The position numbers and the translations under genes are program-made. The notes under the pieces were generated by a model. It was not told where the DNA came from and made no database searches. It saw nothing but the letters and a program-made list of their open reading frames with translations. Positions 61,186 through 64,000 of a DNA stretch of 64,000 nucleotides are shown one piece after another (positions within the stretch are counted from its first letter, which is position 1; every line of letters starts with the position of its first letter). The DNA comes from Aldrovandia affinis (lineage: Eukaryota > Chordata > Actinopteri > Notacanthiformes > Halosauridae). Location of the stretch: the NCBI GenBank assembly GCA_029706075.1, contig JAINUG010000489.1, forward strand, positions 62,001 through 126,000. The letters run 5' to 3'.

Positions 61186-61884
61186 AAATGAAATGTTTTG
61201 TGTGGTCGAAGAACACAGTAGAAAGTGTGCATTTCCATGCTTCCATTTTGTTCCGTACAAAGATGAAATGCAGTCCTGTGTTTTGTGTCCAGTTTTTTGG
61301 TCAATGTTTTAAGCGAGGCATAAAAACAGCGTCTTGTTTCTAGTCTGAGACGTGGAAGAAAGGGATCCGCCTTGTGAGCGCACAGATTTGACCACTTTCG
61401 CCTTTTGTTCCGGCTCGTAACAGCTCTGAAGAATGCACGTCAATCCAGCGCAGAGGCCACTAGCTTTCCCACTCTCCACCGAAATACAAGGGACTGGAGA
61501 GATTCACTATTTACTCTTTCAGGGTAAAGCTTGTGCACAAACATACTGACATAGGCAACTCCCGAATACGGAAAGACCCGTTGGCTCAGTGGCGAACACG
61601 TTTAGCATCCGATTCAAGTGGCCTGTGCAGGAAGTAGCGCTTTGTATGGGACACGGGTCTTATCGTTAGCAGACCACAAACGGCATTACTGAAAGGAGAT
61701 GCAAGAGACGTGGACGAGCCATACACCGATCTTCTGTCTCCGTACTGTAAGGTTCCCCATTCATGAATGTGAGTGGGTTCTGCAATCTCAATCTGTGTAG
61801 AATTCTCTCCTCAAAAGCATGGAGATTAAAACAGCAGATTTGGAGGTGATTTTTTTTTTTGTGGAATATTGCAAAGTTTCTTCA

Positions 61885-61985
61885 CGTTGTTGCTCAGTAG
61901 GTAGAGCATGGGGCTGACGACATTTAAATGGTGGTTTGATTCCCATTGGGGCCACATATACTGAAAAATGCATATATTATTATTA
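61885..61985 (+). mobile_element. Family-A SINE, 3'-truncated
   Basis: Head gttgctcagtaggtagagca, B-box side gtggtttgattccc, body acatatactgaaaaatgcat; the tail is lost. Confidence 0.65.
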
Positions 61986-64000
61986 TATTGTCCTTGTTAC
62001 AAGGTAGTCATGAAACCCAGAAGGTCATATCTTGAGAGATCTCAAGACTCGCCTTACTGTCTGGGAATGGAAGCTCCAGCTTAGACATTGGTGAGCTTCT
62101 CAGAGGGCAGTTTGCGGAAGTGTGATGTAGTTAACACAGACCTCACACTATTCAACCACTTCCCTGTGTCTCATAGTTTGTTCAAATTGCCGGTTTCATT
62201 GTCCATTTTCACATTAGATTTAGAGTCCATGTGATCGGCTACAAAATGTCCCAAACCAAATGGTTTTATTGCTCTCAAATGCACGATGTTTGCCAGGCTT
62301 GTAGCGGAGAAGCATAAGCCTGACACGCAAAGACAGGTGTTTGGGGACTTCCAAAGAAAAGTAGTGTAGCTTATGGGTAGCTAAATTGGGTACGATTAAT
62401 TGCATAACACGCCATGAATGTTTTTAATAGTATGCTGTCCCTGGTAAAACAAATAAATGAAAGCAGTGTTTCCTCTATGCTTGGTCCAGACCAAATGACC
62501 CTCAAATAAGGAGGGGACTGTCTTTTCATTGATAGATTTGTTTTTGCGTTTCTGAAATATCACCTCAATATCCTTCTATGCCTGCTCCCAACCCAGCATC
62601 TCTTCTATAATCCACAGAGGTTATTTACGAGAATCTGGTATCATTGATCAGTAGTGTTGTGTATGAAGACGGCAGGCCCACTTCAGACAGCCATGGCCGT
62701 GTCAATTTTGTAAAACGTTTTTTTTACTCTTACTGAACTGCTGTATTTGAACTTTAACCTTTCTATGTTAACTGCTTAGGTAGAGAAATCTGAACATGAA
62801 TGTATGAATTTCAGTCCTCTTTTCTTACATTTTCTAACTTTTCTAACTCGTGATTCCATTCTCTTGCTAGTCTCTACTCTACCTCTGCATCACCCCATCT
62901 CATTCTGTCTTGCCTGAGTTTTCTGCAATTACCATGGCAACAACTAAGCTACATTTAGTATAGCAGTCCAGATTTATCTTTCGGAGAGTTCTGTCTCCAG
63001 TCTGTCTCCAGTTGTGTGCATGCGCATATGGAAGCCAATTGCAAGTAATTTTCAGAGAGGGAAACACGTATTCATATTCATGTGTTTCATTGGCTATTTA
63101 TCCAGTGTATGCAAGTGTGGCAGCAAAATACATTTAGGTTTTTATTGTTATTAATAGTTGTGGTGGTGTTGAGTTGGTAAAGCCTAGAGCACAGAGACGG
63201 CGTGTGTCCATCCCTAGCCCTCTCCCTGTTTATCAGTACATGTGATTCATCCTGGCAGTACAAGTTCGTACAGTAGGTTGGCGCCAACAGCAATGCACAC
63301 CCACATACACCCACACGCGCACACTCGAGTCTCTCTTGTGTTGACCGCAGAGGGCAAACGCATTGTTGCAGTGACAGAGAGTATCGTAGAGGGAGTATTC
63401 AAAGGTCCGCAGTCCACGTTCCACATCCTGCATGACACAAGAACTGAATCATAGCGTTAGATTAGGTGCAGAGATATCAGGGGTTAAGGAAATGGTGAGT
63501 GTAGTGCTGGTTTAGTAATACTCTGAGGACTTTACTCTGGGAGTGATACCCATACATTAACCAAAGTTTCACATCCAACAAGACAAGGGGGGAAAAATCA
63601 ATTTCAGAGTGAAACCAGGAAACTAATTGTGCAAAACAAACCTCGTGGTTTCCTGGTTTTCAGGTTCTCCTGGAATAAGGCATGTCTTTTTGGATAAGAA
63701 ATGCTAGCAAACGAAGGGGTTTATTGAACACGAGAAGAGTGGAAATGTGCGTTTCACTCTCGCCCTGCCCTGCTCAGTGTCTCAGCCAGCTCAACACTCG
63801 GCTCTGTGTTGCCCTGTTGTTTTGGTCATTGAGTCTGTCAATGTGTGACTGCACCGTGCCTGACACGCTGATAACGCTCCATGTGACGTGCAGAGACAGG
63901 AGGGGAGCGAGGGAGAACTGGAGGGGGAGAGAAAATAGACCGTGGGTGTATTTCAGGCCTGGGCCTGAGCTGCTGTGTATAATGTGGTGTTTATGGAATT

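Larger units (their letters stand above)
60717..64000 (+). other. mark1: mark1 intron 2 (continues past the window)
   Basis: It starts at GTGAGG and holds a family-B SINE with target duplications (60842-61185) and a family-A SINE fragment (61885-61985). I searched by eye for the next MARK exon (VAVKIIDKTQ) and did not find it. Confidence 0.7.

Noticed and set aside
60725-61246. 173-codon open frame on the minus strand after mark1 exon 2
   Set aside because: It lies almost wholly in a GC-rich SINE with target duplications. Similar frames appear in other copies of the same SINE.

Overview
This is a vertebrate nuclear genomic window, almost certainly from a ray-finned fish. The genes have GT-AG introns and vertebrate-type proteins. 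The non-coding DNA is full of dinucleotide microsatellites, tRNA-derived SINEs, Tc1-like and hAT-like DNA transposon remnants, and the common fish repeat motif GCTCTTATCCAGAGCGACTTACA. There are no operons, plasmid or phage features, or CRISPR arrays. All gene models come from splice-site and reading-frame reasoning by eye and have not been checked against transcripts.

Three genes are supported. (1) dusp10 (MKP-5, a dual-specificity MAP-kinase phosphatase) is on the minus strand with coding exons at 13218-11064, 9410-9090 and 7944-7679. It predicts about 913 aa, nearly twice the human length. The catalytic domain is near-canonical, but the N-terminal region is greatly expanded and the rhodanese-like (kinase-binding) region is rearranged and shortened. 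(2) A 12-exon kelch-repeat gene is on the plus strand at 19596-27974 and predicts 491 aa. It has an N-terminal basic linker followed by a six-bladed kelch propeller, and its last intron uses a GC donor. I cannot tie it to a mammalian gene; it may be the gene called krcp in fish. (3) The 5' part of mark1 (MAP/microtubule affinity-regulating kinase 1) is on the plus strand. A 17-codon first exon at 33939-33989 is joined across a roughly 26.5 kb intron to exon 2 at 60543-60716, which carries the glycine-rich ATP loop. The rest of mark1 lies beyond the right edge. In human, DUSP10 and MARK1 are also close together on chromosome 1q41, which supports both names.

Layout: 1-7678 is the dusp10 downstream region with repeats; 7679-13218 is dusp10 coding; 13219-19595 holds the dusp10 5' intron or promoter side, a Tc1-like transposase fossil and a tandem array; 19596-27974 is the kelch gene; 27975-33938 is intergenic, with a Tc1-like remnant, a SINE with target-site duplications, and the mark1 5' flank; 33939-64000 is mark1, mostly intron 1. 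Intron 1 contains a nested transposon cluster (about 42.9-47.0 kb), a long-TIR MITE (51282-51820), a 104-nt CT repeat and many SINEs.

I found no new multi-gene system. The items most worth following up are the remodelled dusp10, the unnamed kelch gene, a SINE family with exact target-site duplications (including a SINE inserted in an older SINE), the nested hAT/LINE cluster, and a near-perfect 29-bp hairpin in a kelch-gene intron.
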